This document shows, piece after piece, positions 12,060 to 24,666 of a DNA stretch of 64,000 bases. The notes below the pieces were generated by a model that had not been told where the DNA came from, did no database searches, and was given only the letters and a program-made list of their open reading frames with translations. How positions within the stretch are numbered: position 1 is the stretch's first letter; each line of letters opens with the position of its first letter. Where the stretch lies: NCBI GenBank assembly GCA_028023455.1, contig JAQFVV010012575.1, positions 864,517 to 928,516 on the forward strand, in the 5' to 3' direction. Both the position numbers and the translations under genes were made by a program. Source of the DNA: Epiperipatus broadwayi (Eukaryota; Onychophora; Udeonychophora; Euonychophora; Peripatidae).

Positions 12060-13175
12060 TTTAATCACTATTTACTATTTATTAATCAACTGACTCTCAA
12101 GTCAACTGCAGACAATGAATAATAATATGAGAGCAAAAAAATATTTAATGAAGTTTATACAGTATAACTAGAAAATATGTATATTTATTCTAGGTGTGGG
12201 CATAGACTAAGTGCAATTAAAGAAAGAAAAAAAAAGAAAGAGACAAAAGGGAAAGAAACATTTAAATTTAAAATAAATGAGAAATTCTTTAGTAAATGAA
12301 CATAATGTAAGCTAATGGATTTTAGGTATCGTGAAGTAGATGTAGAAAAATAATGCATTGATCAAACTAAGATAATAAAACAATAGGTCCAGCAGAACAC
12401 CTTCTTGGCTAAATTTAGCCTTACATCAATTTTAAAAATAATAATGAAAGCATAAAATACAGCTATTGTTCACAGGAGTGAGTACTAAAAACAATAGCAT
12501 TTGGAAACATTAGATGATTTAGGATGTGTTATACAGGAGATGCAATCTTGGACTTCTGTTCATACGTAAAGAGAGGAAAAAGAAGATAAAAAAACATAAG
12601 GGGTTTCTGAGTGTTGAAAGGTGGGGGAAGATGACAGATATAAATACAGCCTCTTGTAGAAAGGGGTTGTGTTCTTAAAATTTTTGACTTTAATATACAA
12701 TATACATAAATTCTCGTATGTGAATTATGAAAGTATAGAAAAGCTCACCTCTGCCCTGCTAGGTCTTAGAAGGACATCCAAGAGATGGAATTCAGTCAAA
12801 GATTGTGAGAGTCATGCTTGAAGACCACCTGCCTCGAAACACTGAAAAATCATGCCTATCTAAACCACAAAATGAATCACCTGACTTTTTTGTGTAAAAC
12901 TTTGATAACCATAAACGTATCTTGTCAGTCTTTATGAAGTTTCAGTCACTAACTCATAAATCATCCTTCAAAAAGGTTTACTCATATAAGAACTTTTACT
13001 TGTTAATGGATAATATTATATCCTCATTTTTTGTTGTAGCTTATATTATATTAATAATATAGCCTTCATGCAAGTATTACATGTGTTAATTATTTTCTTA
13101 TTTTGTATAGACAATGTTAAAATACATATTACAAAGATTAATTATTTTCTCTCTTCTTGTTGTATATATATATAT
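12060..13175 (+). repeat. Long dispersed repeat beta
   Basis: Second copy of the repeat at 6060-6734 plus 7902-8395. It is continuous across the point where the Merlin element interrupts the first copy (near 12718). It ends in a short (TA) run at 13166-13180, after which truncated LINE copies follow. No protein was recognised. Confidence 0.75.
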
Positions 13176-13202
13176 ATTGTACCAGACACTCAATCTATTC
13201 TG

Positions 13203-13220
13203 ACACAGAGGGCGCCACCA
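13203..13220 (+). promoter_or_regulatory. CTCF-core-like GC-rich motif (tentative)
   Basis: CACAGAGGGCGCCACC stands out in AT-rich DNA. It resembles the CTCF core CCANNAGRGGGCGC. A similar string, ACAAAGAGGGCGC, is on the minus strand near 24843-24858. This is inference only. Confidence 0.2.
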
Positions 13221-13226
13221 GATAAC

Positions 13227-13968
13227 TACCAGGTTATGAGTAAAGGGCAGGTAACAAGATGGGTGAGAAAGGTAATGCGCTATGCAAAAGATTTGGATAA
13301 AGAATTTATATCAGTATATTTGTACAAAAGATGGGATGATTGTGTTAAGAGGATTATTGAGTGTTATAGTAATAAGGAATGGGATAAAAGAATAAATTTA
13401 TTAATAAAGACTAGGGAGTTAGAGAGATGGAGAAATAGTATGGAGAGTAAAAAGAGTTTAAATATATATAGAAATAAACAGAATATTAGGTGTGAGTTAA
13501 TTTATGATAATAGTAAGGAAAGTAGTTTATTGTTTAAGGCTCGAACGGGATCTTTAGCTACAAAAGAATATACATGTAAATGGAAAAATATGGGTGATTT
13601 ATTTTGTAAATTATGTAAGGAAGGAATTGAAAATATTAGGCATTTGTTAATTGAATGTAAATGTTTGAAAACAGAAAGGGTACATATAATGAAGTTGTGG
13701 AAAAATAAATATGAAAAGAGTGATAATACAGAAAGTGAATTATTGGTTTTTATGCTGGGTTTGGGAAAAGATAAGGGGGATTTAGATATAAAGGTTATAG
13801 AGTTGACAAAAATTATGTTGTGGAAATGGGATAGAGAAGATTATGGGTAAATTTAGAGTGGGGAATGTAAAAGAAAGTGGCTAACAGGTTTATCTGGGCA
13901 TAATTGCTGAGATATTCTTGACTTCGTTTAAGGAGAAGCCATAATACATCACATCACATCACATCACA
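13227..13968 (+). mobile_element. ATCAC-tailed LINE, 5'-truncated copy A
   Basis: This contains the last part of a reverse-transcriptase ORF (13237-13850), a short 3' untranslated stretch with GCTGAGATATTCTTGACTTC, then ...GCCATAATA and a tail of four CATCA/ATCAC repeats. Copies B (13969), a bare 3' end (14652), C (37286-38355, minus) and D (51278-51385, minus) share the same 3' end. Short tandem tails like this occur in several LINE clades that do not use poly(A). The clade is not determined. Confidence 0.8.
13237..13850 (+). pseudogene. C-terminal part of LINE reverse-transcriptase ORF, copy A
   Basis: About 204 codons remain open, from MSKGQVTRWVRKVMRYAK to the stop after WKWDREDYG. Near the end is FCKLCKEGIENIRHLLIECK, the C-x-x-C...H-x-x-x-x-C terminal finger found behind the RT and connection regions of many LINE ORF2 proteins. 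The RT catalytic domain is absent. The ATG at 13237 is internal: in copy C the same stretch continues upstream without a start. The longer ORF reaching back to 13068 runs through unrelated repeat DNA and is not real. The copy is dead because it is 5'-truncated. Confidence 0.8.
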
Positions 13969-14652
13969 ACAAGATGGATGAAAAAGGTAATGCGGTATGC
14001 AAAAGATTTGGATAAAGAATTTATATCAGTATATTTGTACAAAAGATGGGATGATTGTGTTAAGAGGATTATTGAGTGTTATAGTAGTAAGGAATGGGAT
14101 AAAAGAATAAATTTATTAATAAAGACTAGGGAGTTAGAGAGATGGAGAAATAGTATGGAGAGTAAAAAGAGTTTAAATATATATAGAAATAAACAGAATA
14201 TTAGGTGTGAGTTAATATATGATAATAGTAAGGAAAGTAGTTTATTGTTTAAGGCTCGTATGGGATCTTTAGCTACAAAAGAACATACATGTAAATGGAA
14301 AAATATGGGTGATTTATTTTGTAAATTATGTAAGGAAGGAATAGAAAATATTAGGCATTTGTTAATTGAATGTAAATGTTTAAAAACATGAAGTTGTGGA
14401 AAAATAAATATGAAAAAGAGTGATTATACAGAAAGTGAATTATTGGTTTTTATGCTGGGTTTGGAAAAGATAAGGGGATTTAGGTATAAAGGTTATAGAG
14501 TTGACAAAGATTATGTTGTGGAAATGGGATAGAGCAGATTATGGGTAAATTTAGAGTGGGGAATGTAAAATAAAGTGTCTAACAGGTTTATCTGGTCATA
14601 ATTGCTGAGATATTCTTGACTTTGTTTATGTAGAAGCCATAATACATCACAT
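13969..14652 (+). mobile_element. ATCAC-tailed LINE, 5'-truncated copy B
   Basis: It joins copy A's tail directly: the ATCAC run passes into AACAAGATGG, which corresponds to about 13252 in copy A. It is very similar to A. A deletion of about 17 bp near 14388 destroys the frame after CLKT, and another small deletion lies near 14470. The open part is 13978-14391. It ends ...GCCATAATACATCACAT. Confidence 0.8.
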
Positions 14653-14730
14653 AATAGGTTTATCTGGGCATAAATGCTGAGATATTCTTGACTTCATTTA
14701 AGAAGAAGCCATAATATATCACATCACATG
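14652..14730 (+). mobile_element. ATCAC-tailed LINE, third truncated 3' end
   Basis: Only the last 75 or so bases of the element are present (AGGTTTATCTGGGCATAA to GCCATAATATATCACATCAC), directly after copy B's tail. This makes three consecutive 3' ends in the same orientation. Confidence 0.75.
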
Positions 14731-17083
14731 GAAAATTTATTTACTGTGATCAAAATGGATGATGATGATGGTTTGCACCAACTAAACTCAACGAGAAATA
14801 AGATATTTTAAAATTGTTTAGACAATTGAACAACAAAAGCACTAATACAAACATCAGCCAAATTAAGTTTAAACAAATTTTAAAAATTTTATTAAGAGAA
14901 GACTTATAAGAAAAGTTTCTAAGTTAACAAATAGGATTAGTTTAGGCATGTACCAGAAAGACTAAACACAATGCTCTGGCAGACCTACTGATCTTCTAAT
15001 AATGAATTATAAAGGGAGGAAGCAATTTCATTCAGCAGAGGATTCACCGAAACATTGGTTTTCCCATTCAGATACTTAAACAATATGTTCTTGAAATAAA
15101 TCAACAAAACCAGTGCTGGCGAGCTTTTCGAGGCCCAAAAAATGTGTTGGGACCACAAATGTCATATGCCGGTAGAAGCTGCATCTAATATTATGTTTAA
15201 AATAAAGATGATTGATTTACCTCAAGAACAACTGAAAAATATGATTTAAAATTAAAGGAAAACAAACACTTAAAACTGGCAAATCCCCAACCAAATGATT
15301 GGCAAAAACTACTCTAAGAATAATAATTAAAGGTCTCGATAGGAGATGAACAAATAATTAGAAAAGCAGTTACATCTTCCCAAGCATTTCAAGAAAAATA
15401 AACTTACAAAACAAATTCTGAGTACACACTCTGATAAATTTAAAGCCACACATAAATACAAAATAAATCTATCAGAGAGTGCACATGAGTACAAAAATAT
15501 TAAAGCTTTAAATCCTTTAGCAGAATGAAAGTCTCCCTCACCTATAGTTTACAAAGGGATAAATATTATCTTCCTGCTGGTGATTTATAAAATTACAAAG
15601 AAAAACAATTCTAGTTTCTGCTTTCAGAGATATAAGAAATGAAATCCCCATCTGTGAAAAACTAGGACACTAAAGTTGCCAGCCAAAAGATTTTTGGTGG
15701 TTTGCAAAAGCGCAAACCCAGTATTTAAAATCAATTATTGGCTACTAAAATAATTACAGGTAAGCATTTAAAATATACATGACTGCTAAAGCATTTATAA
15801 AAAGTTAGGCATAAAAATATAAAAACTCACTCGTCACTCTCCAATAAACAAAAATTGAAAGCAAATTTGGAATCTTAAAACTAAGATTCCAAGACACACT
15901 ACAAAATACAAGAAAACACAGCAAATATTAAATATGAGGCTAAATATTGCTTATGAATACAGATTTATAATTAGATTGAGCGGAGATTTAATTAAAAGTA
16001 ATTTACCCTGGGAAGAATAAAAGAAAATTTTACCTTACGGTAAAGCACAGTTCGCGTAGAGTGCGCACATTTATTTTAGTCCATTTTCAGGTTCTTTGAC
16101 AGTGACAAGGTAGAGGCAGTGGGGTCTTGTTTATTTTAGGTATTCGTGGCAGGATTGAAGGAGAGTTGGCAGGCATGGGTCCATCTTTTGAGTTAAACTA
16201 GCATGGCATATTTTTGATTATAAAAAGTATAGCAGTATATTTTGGCATCTCGGAGAAAGCAAAATTGTTTTAGTAACTGCAAATTTTGCTTTTAAAGATT
16301 AATCCAAACTGCTAATGGTACAAACATTGAAGAGGTTAATCTGAATGAATATTGGAAATAAGAAGCTGGAACGAATCACTTTGATGGAGTTTTGACTTAC
16401 TCAATCTCTCTAAGATAGAATAGAATAACCCATGAAATTTTTGGTGTTATTTATACCTCCACTTGATTTCCCATGAAAACTAGCCTTGTTGTTGAATTCT
16501 ACACCTCAGGGCAGGGGCAAATCTTAATCTCCCACTCAATCTAATAAAGAATTCTATCCAGGGATTATTTTGAACAAAAACAACAACATAAAATTAAACT
16601 TCCGCTTTTAGAATGAACTTAAAATGATAAAAATAAAAGCAACAAGAATGTAATTCGCAAGCTTGTCTGTTTTTAATCAAATTGATTAAAAACAAGTGGT
16701 GAAAGTAAACTATTTTAAAATAAATTTATAAACATTAAAATGATCCATTTAAAATATAAACATGTGTGTATTTTAATACACGTACTCTTTTTAAATAATA
16801 ATAATAAAAAAATTTAAACATTAAACATTTAATGAAAATTAAAAGTTTAAATATTTTTTTAATTTTTTTTTTGTAATAACACCATTGAATCGGATATCAA
16901 TCTGGTTCAATATATATATATATATAATATTCGAATCAAAATATATATCAAAATACAATAAAATTCACATAAATTACAGTTATTTTTAGAAGTACTTTTG
17001 ACTATACATTTTGTAGTCTTTATCAACTACATAACATTAAATAATCAAAATGAGACACCCTTTCACAATACTCATAGTTCAAA
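14731..17083. other. Intergenic, nothing firmly recognised
   Basis: There are no long ORFs. Around 15110-15235 a short plus-strand reading (SAGELFEAQK ... DLPQEQLKNM) looks weakly protein-like but was not placed in a family. A slightly GC-richer patch lies at 16040-16190. An (AT)n run lies near 16910. Confidence 0.4.
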
Positions 17084-17589
17084 TTTGGGTTGAAAGGATA
17101 GATAGATTCATTCTATCTTTTTACAAAGACTTTATTTTGTTTGGAAAGTGAGAGTATTCATTTATAGTTAAAATCCACAAAGCACATGTACATCAGCTTA
17201 ATGCTGATTATTATTACAGTTTAAAAACATTGCACTATATAAAATAAATATCTTATTTACATATATTGAATTTCAACTAAGAATGACGTATTGTAAATTC
17301 TAGTAAATTTTGCAAGTGTCATTCATTCAGGCATGGTAAAGGTAATTTAAAGTGATTGTTTAATATCTTGATGCTCTCATTTCTAAATACTTAAGATTTG
17401 CCCATACTTAAATGTTTGGGTTGAAAGAATAGATGGATTCATTCTATCTTTTCACAAAGACTTTATCTTGTGATTGGAAAGTGAGAGTATTTATTTATAA
17501 TTAAAATCCACGAAGCACATGTGCATTAGCTTAATGCTGATTACTACTACAGTTTAAAAACACTGCTCTATATAAAATAAATATCTTAT
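17084..17589 (+). repeat. Two tandem copies of a 170-bp segment, period about 331 bp
   Basis: Bases 17084-17255 and 17415-17589 are near-identical (start TTTGGGTTGAAAG, then GGATTCATTCTATCTTT, end AAATAAATATCTTAT). They lie immediately left of duplicated block copy 1 and are absent before copy 2 at 51962. Confidence 0.8.
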
Positions 17590-18681
17590 CAATTTATTAA
17601 CTAAAATTTAAAATTTTGATCAATAGTAATCCTAATTATTAAATCTGTGATTTGATAGAGTGGTGAGGTCTAATGATTGTTAATTTTGGTGAATGAAAAT
17701 AAATAAATGTAATAAATGAAACTTTGTCTTAGGGTAAAGGGTTGGACTGTTCAACATAAATCGTAGTCTTCCACCAGATTGTGTGTAAGACTTTTCACAT
17801 ACAGTTTGTCACATAAATTAGTTTCAATATTTGTAATATAATAATTTAATATTGTTATTAAATAAAAACATAGAAGTACTTTAATATTTTATTGTTAAAT
17901 AATAATTTATCAGCAGATTTAAAATTAGAATTATTTTGAATTAAATAATATAATTAATCATTGAATATATTTTTACAGCAATCTAATATATTGTTGACCA
18001 GTTTAATTAGTTATCATTTGTGTTTAAAGGTGGAGATATATTAATTTTAGACAAATTTAATCACTTGCAATAATCTAATTGGTTTATTATTTTTACAGTC
18101 AGCCCCATGGCTAAAAGTTTATAAATAGGCTTGCACAAACAAAGTAAGGGGAGATTATCATAGATTCATGAAGATGTTTATAGATTGCAAGAGATTATTT
18201 ATAGATTATTGGGAAAGATAGACAACTGATAAAAAAGCCTAACTATCATTAAAAAGTATGAAATATTTTTTCAATTATTAAATAAGAAATGATAAACTAA
18301 ATTTTACAAGGACCTTTCACCCACAGAAGAACACATTGTTGACCACCAGTTGATAGTTTGAAATTGGAGTTCATGAACTAAAGAAATTTATATCCAGAAA
18401 ATGGCTGCCAAAATATAAAGTTAAACATGGGAAGTTCAAAAAGCTTATAAACCTGAATTTTCAATAATTACCTTATAACTGTTTTAGTTATAACAACCTG
18501 AAGATACATAGTAAACATTGCTATAAATAAATTTAAAATTGTAATAAGGAATACCCTTGGGACTTTTATTCATAGGGAAAAATGGAAAGGGAACTATATT
18601 TAAAGTTTTATCCAATTTTAAGTGCTGTTTTCCTTAATACCTTCCTAAAATGCCTTTGTTACAAATGAAATACTATCTTAA

Positions 18682-19412
18682 CCTTTTCACAATGTTCTCC
18701 AGTCTTAGTCGAGCCGGCTTCAAGTCACTTGAATTCTATCATTTTTAACGCTACCATTAAGATTTTATGCTCTTTTTAAAGATTAAAAGAAGTTCTGTAA
18801 GATGCTGCCTTCTTCTGAATTATTTTACAAGTAAAAAAGTAAATAATATTCAAATTTTAAGTTAACAATGGAAGAGCACAATCAGTTCTTGATGCTGATT
18901 GGCTGTTAACCACCAAGGACAAAGAAAACACTTCTCAATAATTTTTACCACTACAATTTTTTTTGTTTCATTTTGAAAGTGAGAAATGAATGTTTTAGAC
19001 CATTTTAAAAGTATTTTTTGACATATTATAAATTATTTTGATAAAATATACTAAAAATAAAATTATTATAGAAAAATAATTAAGATTTTAGTAATTTATT
19101 TACTTTTCCGCAATGTAAAACTGAGAAAGAAATTACTGATGTCAGCAACACTTTTTAGTTGGTTACTAACGTTCATTTTAGATTTGCTGCTATCGAATAT
19201 TTTTATAATTATAAATAAAAATTTATTTGTGAAAAAAGTTTCGTTCATTTTCATAACCTGACAAATTTTTAATATACTTTTTACAAATGAATCTAAAGTG
19301 AATATAATATTAAAAGATGAATATATTTTTATGGTTGAATTTGTGAATTGACCAATTAAAAGTTTAGAGTTTTACCTCACTCAGCCAATAAAATTAATTT
19401 CCCATTAAAAGG
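18682..19412. mobile_element. TTAA-flanked (piggyBac-type) non-autonomous element
   Basis: TTAA lies on both sides (18678-18681 and 19413-19416). The ends are CCTTTTCACAATG and, inverted, CCTTTTAATGGGA, so the shared terminal repeat is about 6 bp. The paralogous block has the uninterrupted site ATCTTAAACTAGAC at about 53041-53054 with a single TTAA. A TTAA target and a CC-initial end fit piggyBac or Kolobok. No transposase is encoded in the 731 bp. Confidence 0.75.
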
Positions 19413-20185
19413 TTAAACTAGACTATTATATACCTTTAAATTGAATTGACATTGTAAAATTTACAAAATACATGGGAAAGTAATTAAAAATTAACTTGTT
19501 GCATTTAATTTAGCAGCAATAATACCTTATACCAGTTTAATTCAGTAATTATGAATAAATATACTAAAAATGCTAAAATTATTAAAATACTTTTATTAAA
19601 ATTCTGAACTTTAAATTTTTTTTGCCATAAATTTTTGTTGAGATAATACTGGATGTGACTTTGCAAGTTTTAAATGGAATTTTTACATTCGATAAATAAA
19701 ATAATAGTATTTCTCCAATATTGCTTCAGATTTCAACTTAATTTCCAAGGTATAATTTATAATGTTAATAATATTGTAAATGTTAAACATATATTAGAAT
19801 ATTTGTTGGATAGTTCCATGGTGCCATAAAATTAGATAATTATATGCTGTAATAATAACCAAAATTAATCTTCATTTTTAGCATTTTACTTTCTTCTATT
19901 TCAAAATATTAAAAGTTTTTAAAAGAAGAGGTCACAATTATTTAATAATGTGACCCTTCCTTATGATTACTAATTGGATTAATAAATATGTACTGAATGT
20001 ACCCAGGATGTATGATCCTAATAAATATGTATTGAAATGACTTTTTACAAATATCTGTGAAAATAATAAAAGTTATAAAGATATTACAGAGGATAGTTTT
20101 TATTAGAAGTTTGGGAGCAGAAGTTGATATTTTTTTATAATGTACTTAGTGTATGCAAGAAAGAAAATAGTTAATTGTAATATTT

Positions 20186-20464
20186 ATGGGGGGAAAATGC
20201 AATAAGAAACATGGAGTAATTCTAATACTGTTGAATAGTGAACAACATTATGAGAGCTTTAGAGACTCCCAGAGTATTAAAATTGTTGCATTTAAGTCTT
20301 TAATTTCTTCACAGAAGAAACATGAAGGAAACTGCCTAATAATATTTTTTTATTATTTTAATGTGTATTGTATTATAATTTTATGTAAATTTAAAGTTAT
20401 AGGTCCAGCAACTGGTTTGCTCATAAAACCAAAGAAATTTACAGGAATATTTAGTTTTAAATAG
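20186..20464 (+). other. Open frame in duplicated block, probably not a gene
   Basis: A 92-codon ORF. The paralogous stretch (about 54903-55170) does not keep it open: small indels near 54905 and 54965 shift the frame. It is therefore not conserved as protein and I do not call it a gene. Confidence 0.6.
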
Positions 20465-22038
20465 AGATTTGCTTATGAACAAAAAGGATCCTAGAAAAAA
20501 AATTCAAATTGGGTATATATTATGTTAAAATTTGGTCCTAGAAAAGATAAACTAATTCATGATGAGATTAATAATAATAATATTTACATTTAAATATAGG
20601 TTTATGTTTTAAAGTGATCACAAAGAAAGGTAAAATCATTTTGACATAAATAATTAAACTTTATTATGTTACTATGTTTTGTTTATTAATATATTTTTTG
20701 ATAAAGCTGCAATTGTTGAATGTTAATAGAAGGTAACATTCGATTTTAATCAATTTAGACACATTTAACATTATGTTTTATATTGAAATACATAGTTAAT
20801 TACCACTAATAATTATTATAATTGTGGACCATTTTTGAATTGATAATAGCAACTTTAATTTCCATGTATTAATTAATGATATGTTCCATTTTTTTGAAGT
20901 TCATATTTATATGGTAGATGTTACTTAGTATGAGATTTGTTTGCTGTCATGTTAAATGATTATGATATTATATGTTGTTATATTTGTTTTTTATTCTTAT
21001 ATCCATATCATCTCAAGTAAGGAATACTTGTGCATTAATCATGTATGATACCTATAGAATTTTGAGTGAATTAAGGCTACGCTATTACAATGAATTTCAC
21101 ACATTTTCATAAACAAGGAATTAAATACCCCTTCTTTTTCCCCATAGCCATATAGGTGTTCCCAAATAGTAGCTTTGGGATTTCAGACCATTTTTAGTCA
21201 TGGAATGATCATGGTCTAGATTGAATATTTACTTATTTGCCTTAGCTCAACCCCATTATATCTCTGGATATATTGTATATTTCAATAGATTTCATACTTT
21301 TAAGTCTTAACAATTTGATATTGGGAACCATGAAATCAACCCTGCAAAGATAGTAATTAGATATGTGAAGTGTTAATATTAAACAAATGATGGTAGTAAA
21401 TAATAATATCCTGTTAAATATTGGTTATAGTACTTTGTTGTTGAACTAGTGCACTATATGGACGAAGTGATCTCAAGTATGCATGCTACATTTGTTATTT
21501 CTTTTTATAATTATGCATTAAGATACTAATATTTTCACTAGTATTAGATAAAGTTTTATAATATGATATTAATGAATTAAATGTAGAGCTATAATGACAT
21601 TGATTTATTAGAATAATATTGACAGTCCAACATTTTATATAAATAAAAAGAGGAAGTCATATATTCTTCTTAACATATCACAGTAAACATCATTATTAAT
21701 CCTTTAGGGAATATTTGTCATATTTACATTGCCTACTGTTGAGTATTGTCAGCTTGCCATTCATCAGATATGAATTTTAGGATTATCCTGCTTATATTTA
21801 ATTTTAATAAATAACTTTTATAAGTCTATGTGGGTAAATAAATTATAGTAAATATGTAATAAGCTATAAAATTAAATGTAAAGAATTGATGTATGTAATA
21901 GTATTATAAAAGGGTAATAATGAATTATAATTATTGATTAGATCCAAGAAGATCATTCTTTGTTAATATTTAATTATTGCTAACTCAGTCTTGTTTTATG
22001 TATTTTCCATTTATAAATTTGATCAAAGATACATATAT

Positions 22039-22283
22039 AAAACAATCCACTAGAATAAAACTACAAAATTTAAAAAAATGGCTATATAAAATTGAAGATT
22101 AATATCCTTTGCTATAGCCAGCTTCGGCATATTCCGCCATCTTAAGTAGCAAAACATTTATACTAACGTTTTGTTAATTAAGATGGCAGAATACGCCAAA
22201 GCTGGCTATGCAAAGGATATTATTCTTCAATTTTATATAGCCATTTTTTAAAATTTTGCAGTTTTATTCTAGTGGATTGTTTT
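22039..22283. repeat. Foldback element within block copy 1
   Basis: The ends are AAAACAATCCACTAGAATAA and its inverse. The arms, about 105 bp each, include TTGAAGATTAATATCCTTTG and GCCAGCTTCGGC, with a short loop near 22147-22185. It would fold into a long hairpin. Block copy 2 has the same element with an extra arm (58047-58407). Confidence 0.85.
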
Positions 22284-22540
22284 ATTATACTTATATTATT
22301 TGATATTATATATATATTTATTGTTGTTGATTTTTGAAATGTGTAAATATTGTAAATAAAATTTGCTTCTAGGAAATTTATAATATTTGTCAGTAATCTT
22401 GTTTCTTAACACTAACCACACATTACTGTTATTGCTATTACAATCATCATCACAGAGTATTATCAATTTTATTAAATTTTATGCAGAGAGTATATAAAAT
22501 TATAATATTGATTGAGTAAAATATTGTTGCTGTTATATAG

Positions 22541-24666
22541 TATAATGGTCCGAAAGAGGATCGAAGCTTTTAGTCTTACCTTATCTGCCGACAGAGCACC
22601 ACTAGGCCATTTGGACCTAAAAAATTTATAGAGTAGGCAGATACGCGCTGCCAACATCCCACTTTATTTTATATTTAGACCATTAGTCCAAGTCACTAGC
22701 TCAGTGGAGACGCAGAGATAATAATATATAACTTTAAATTATAACTTTGTTTAATTTGTATCTTAAATATAAAAAAAATAACAGCTACTGCCAGAAATTA
22801 ACACACAAACAACATTTATTTATGCACATATATAATCATTTAAAGTTTGAGAAATAACATTTATTATTTTAGATTTTATTATTAACTTTTAATTTAAATT
22901 ATTATTTTAAAATTTTAAATCATCCGCACAATGAATTTAATAATGAGTATGAATAGAATACATAGATCGCATTTGAAAAGAAAATATTCTATACCTGATT
23001 TAACCTTAGGCCAAAAGTTCGCAGTCAAAACCAATGCCAATCTATGTGATATATCGATGTATTCAATGTAGCATGAATATGACAGCACCAAAATGACACA
23101 CCGTCAGGAATGTACATCTGAACAGCATGGTTAATAGATGACATTGATTCTCAACCAAATAGGAATGCTACATCTATCGGCAAAAAGAACAATAAAAAAA
23201 AACTCCATAGGAAGGGACTGCGTTTTTCCATCTTACTATTCCCTTCCATAGGCAAAAAGAGGTGTGCGGTGTATAATGGAGATCCTGCACGTAGCGAACC
23301 TCATACTACATCTACTAATTACACCAATATATCCAATACATTGACCTAATGTAACTACGAAACAAATAACCTAAGATTACCCTCCCCTAATTAATTAATA
23401 TAACTTTACAAATCTATATAGCCATTCATGCCCGACTTAAATTTAACATTTATATAAAATCACACAGATGAATTTTATAAAAGTTTGTTTTTTAATGTTG
23501 AGTACAGATCGACTACATAGATTACATGCTCAAAAACATTCCAAAATAAATATAAATGATCAAAATATAAAGTCATTGATGTAATTGCAGAGGGAATTCA
23601 CAAGAAACCCAATGGCATTCATCATAAGATGCCGCATTGACACTAATAACTAAAAAGACATCCGAATAAATATATTTTAGATATTCAACATAAGATATCA
23701 TTATTTACTGAATGTCTATATATTCTAATCAAATATGAAAACAAAAACATAATTAAACATGAACGAATCTATGCAAGCATCAATACTCAACTTAAATTTA
23801 ATGCATTTAAATAATTTATACAATATTAATAAAAATAAAAATGGAAATGATTTTTTTTTTTAGCAAACTCACATATATATAATTTAAACATTAATTATCA
23901 ATTTGAAAATTTGAAAGTCAGATAAGAGTTCATTTTTAAATTTAGGTTAGCTGAATCTTAAAAGTTTGAACGAAAGTTCTTAATTATTTTTATAATTTTA
24001 TAGTTCATGTCTTACAGAAAAAAAATCCGGGTTCCTGGTGCCAATTCCCACAACGTGTCTATTTGAAGTCTGGTCTGTTGTTTTGGAGGAGGCCTAAGCT
24101 GGTTCAATCCTGGTATTACAGTCATTTTATTTGAAATAAGAGAGAGAGCGACAAGTGCGTCTTATCACTCTTCTCACAAAAATCAAGCTGGACTGTCTGG
24201 CACTGTTTTTAATTTGAATTGTTTTCCTTTTATAATGATCCTCTGGATTCAATGAGACATCACTAATCCTAGTCTCTTTTTTGGTCCGTGCTGAGGCTTG
24301 GTGCTTCCATTGGTCAAGCTAATTCTTATGTTCTCTTATCCATATCTCTCAACTGACCTTTTTTCTATAAGAGCCCCAAGGGCTAGTTTGTTTTTCAATT
24401 AATTTATAAAACAATCATTTCCATTTACAAAAATATTTTATCTTTTTCTTGTACTTTTTTCTAAAAAAGTACGTTCAAATACCTTTTTTTTATTTATTTA
24501 AAAAAAGAAATAATTTTTAAAGTTTTGCATCTGTGCGAATATATATATATTGAATAACTCTTTAATTTTTTTTAGCTTTTAGTTTTTAATAAATTTATTT
24601 TTATTTGCGAACTTAAAGTTTTTTATTTTAAATTAATGCAACGGCAAATTTATATACCGTTACAAT
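22541..24666 (-). mobile_element. 2.1-kb insertion of unknown class in block copy 1
   Basis: Comparison with copy 2 near 59064 (GATATATAGAGATAC) shows exact joints. The left joint is ...TTATATAG|TATAATGG and the right joint is ACCGTTACA|ATAGAGATAC, implying a 4-bp duplication ATAG. Read on the minus strand the element runs TGTAACGG ... CCATTATA, which could be a decayed TGTAACGG...CCGTTACA pair like LTR ends. No long ORF is present and no internal LTR pair was seen. A tRNA-like segment with A and B boxes sits against one end. A long solo LTR, a non-autonomous LTR element or a 4-bp-TSD DNA transposon are all possible. Confidence 0.65.
22549..22619 (-). other. tRNA-like segment with Pol III boxes
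   Basis: On the minus strand it starts GGTCCAA and ends TTCGGACCA, so five acceptor pairs (GGTCC/GGACC) form. It holds a perfect A box, TGGCCTAGTGG, and a B box GCTTCGATCCT (9 of 11 to GGTTCGANNCC). Other stems are poor, so it is not a functional tRNA. It may be a tRNA-derived promoter or SINE fused to the 2.1-kb element. Confidence 0.45.

Larger units (their letters stand above)
17594..22540 (+). repeat. Duplicated block of about 5 kb, copy 1
   Basis: This is collinear with 51962-59064 at high identity, apart from insertions. Anchors are AATAGTAATCCTAATTATTA, GGTATAATTTATAATGTTAA, GATGTATGATCCTAATAAAT and GTCAGTAATCTTGTTTCTTA. The homology resumes at 24667 after a 2.1-kb insertion. Copy 1 carries a TTAA-flanked element (18682-19412) that copy 2 lacks. 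Copy 2 carries four insertions absent here. No gene is visible in the shared sequence. It is either a segmental duplication or two copies of a long non-coding transposon; no terminal repeat was found. Confidence 0.85.

Noticed and set aside
13068-13236. Upstream extension of the LINE ORF in copy A
   Set aside because: This stretch is the non-coding long repeat (matching about 8270-8380). The LINE begins near 13227.
15110-15235. Possible protein fragment (SAGELFEAQK ... DLPQEQLKNM)
   Set aside because: Too short and broken to assign. It may be a gag relic but there is no supporting motif.
16040-16190. GC-richer patch as promoter or exon
   Set aside because: No clear start, splice signals or conserved motif, and composition alone is not enough.
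22472-22657. 61-codon minus-strand ORF
   Set aside because: It crosses the junction between block copy 1 and the 2.1-kb insertion, so it cannot be an ancestral gene.
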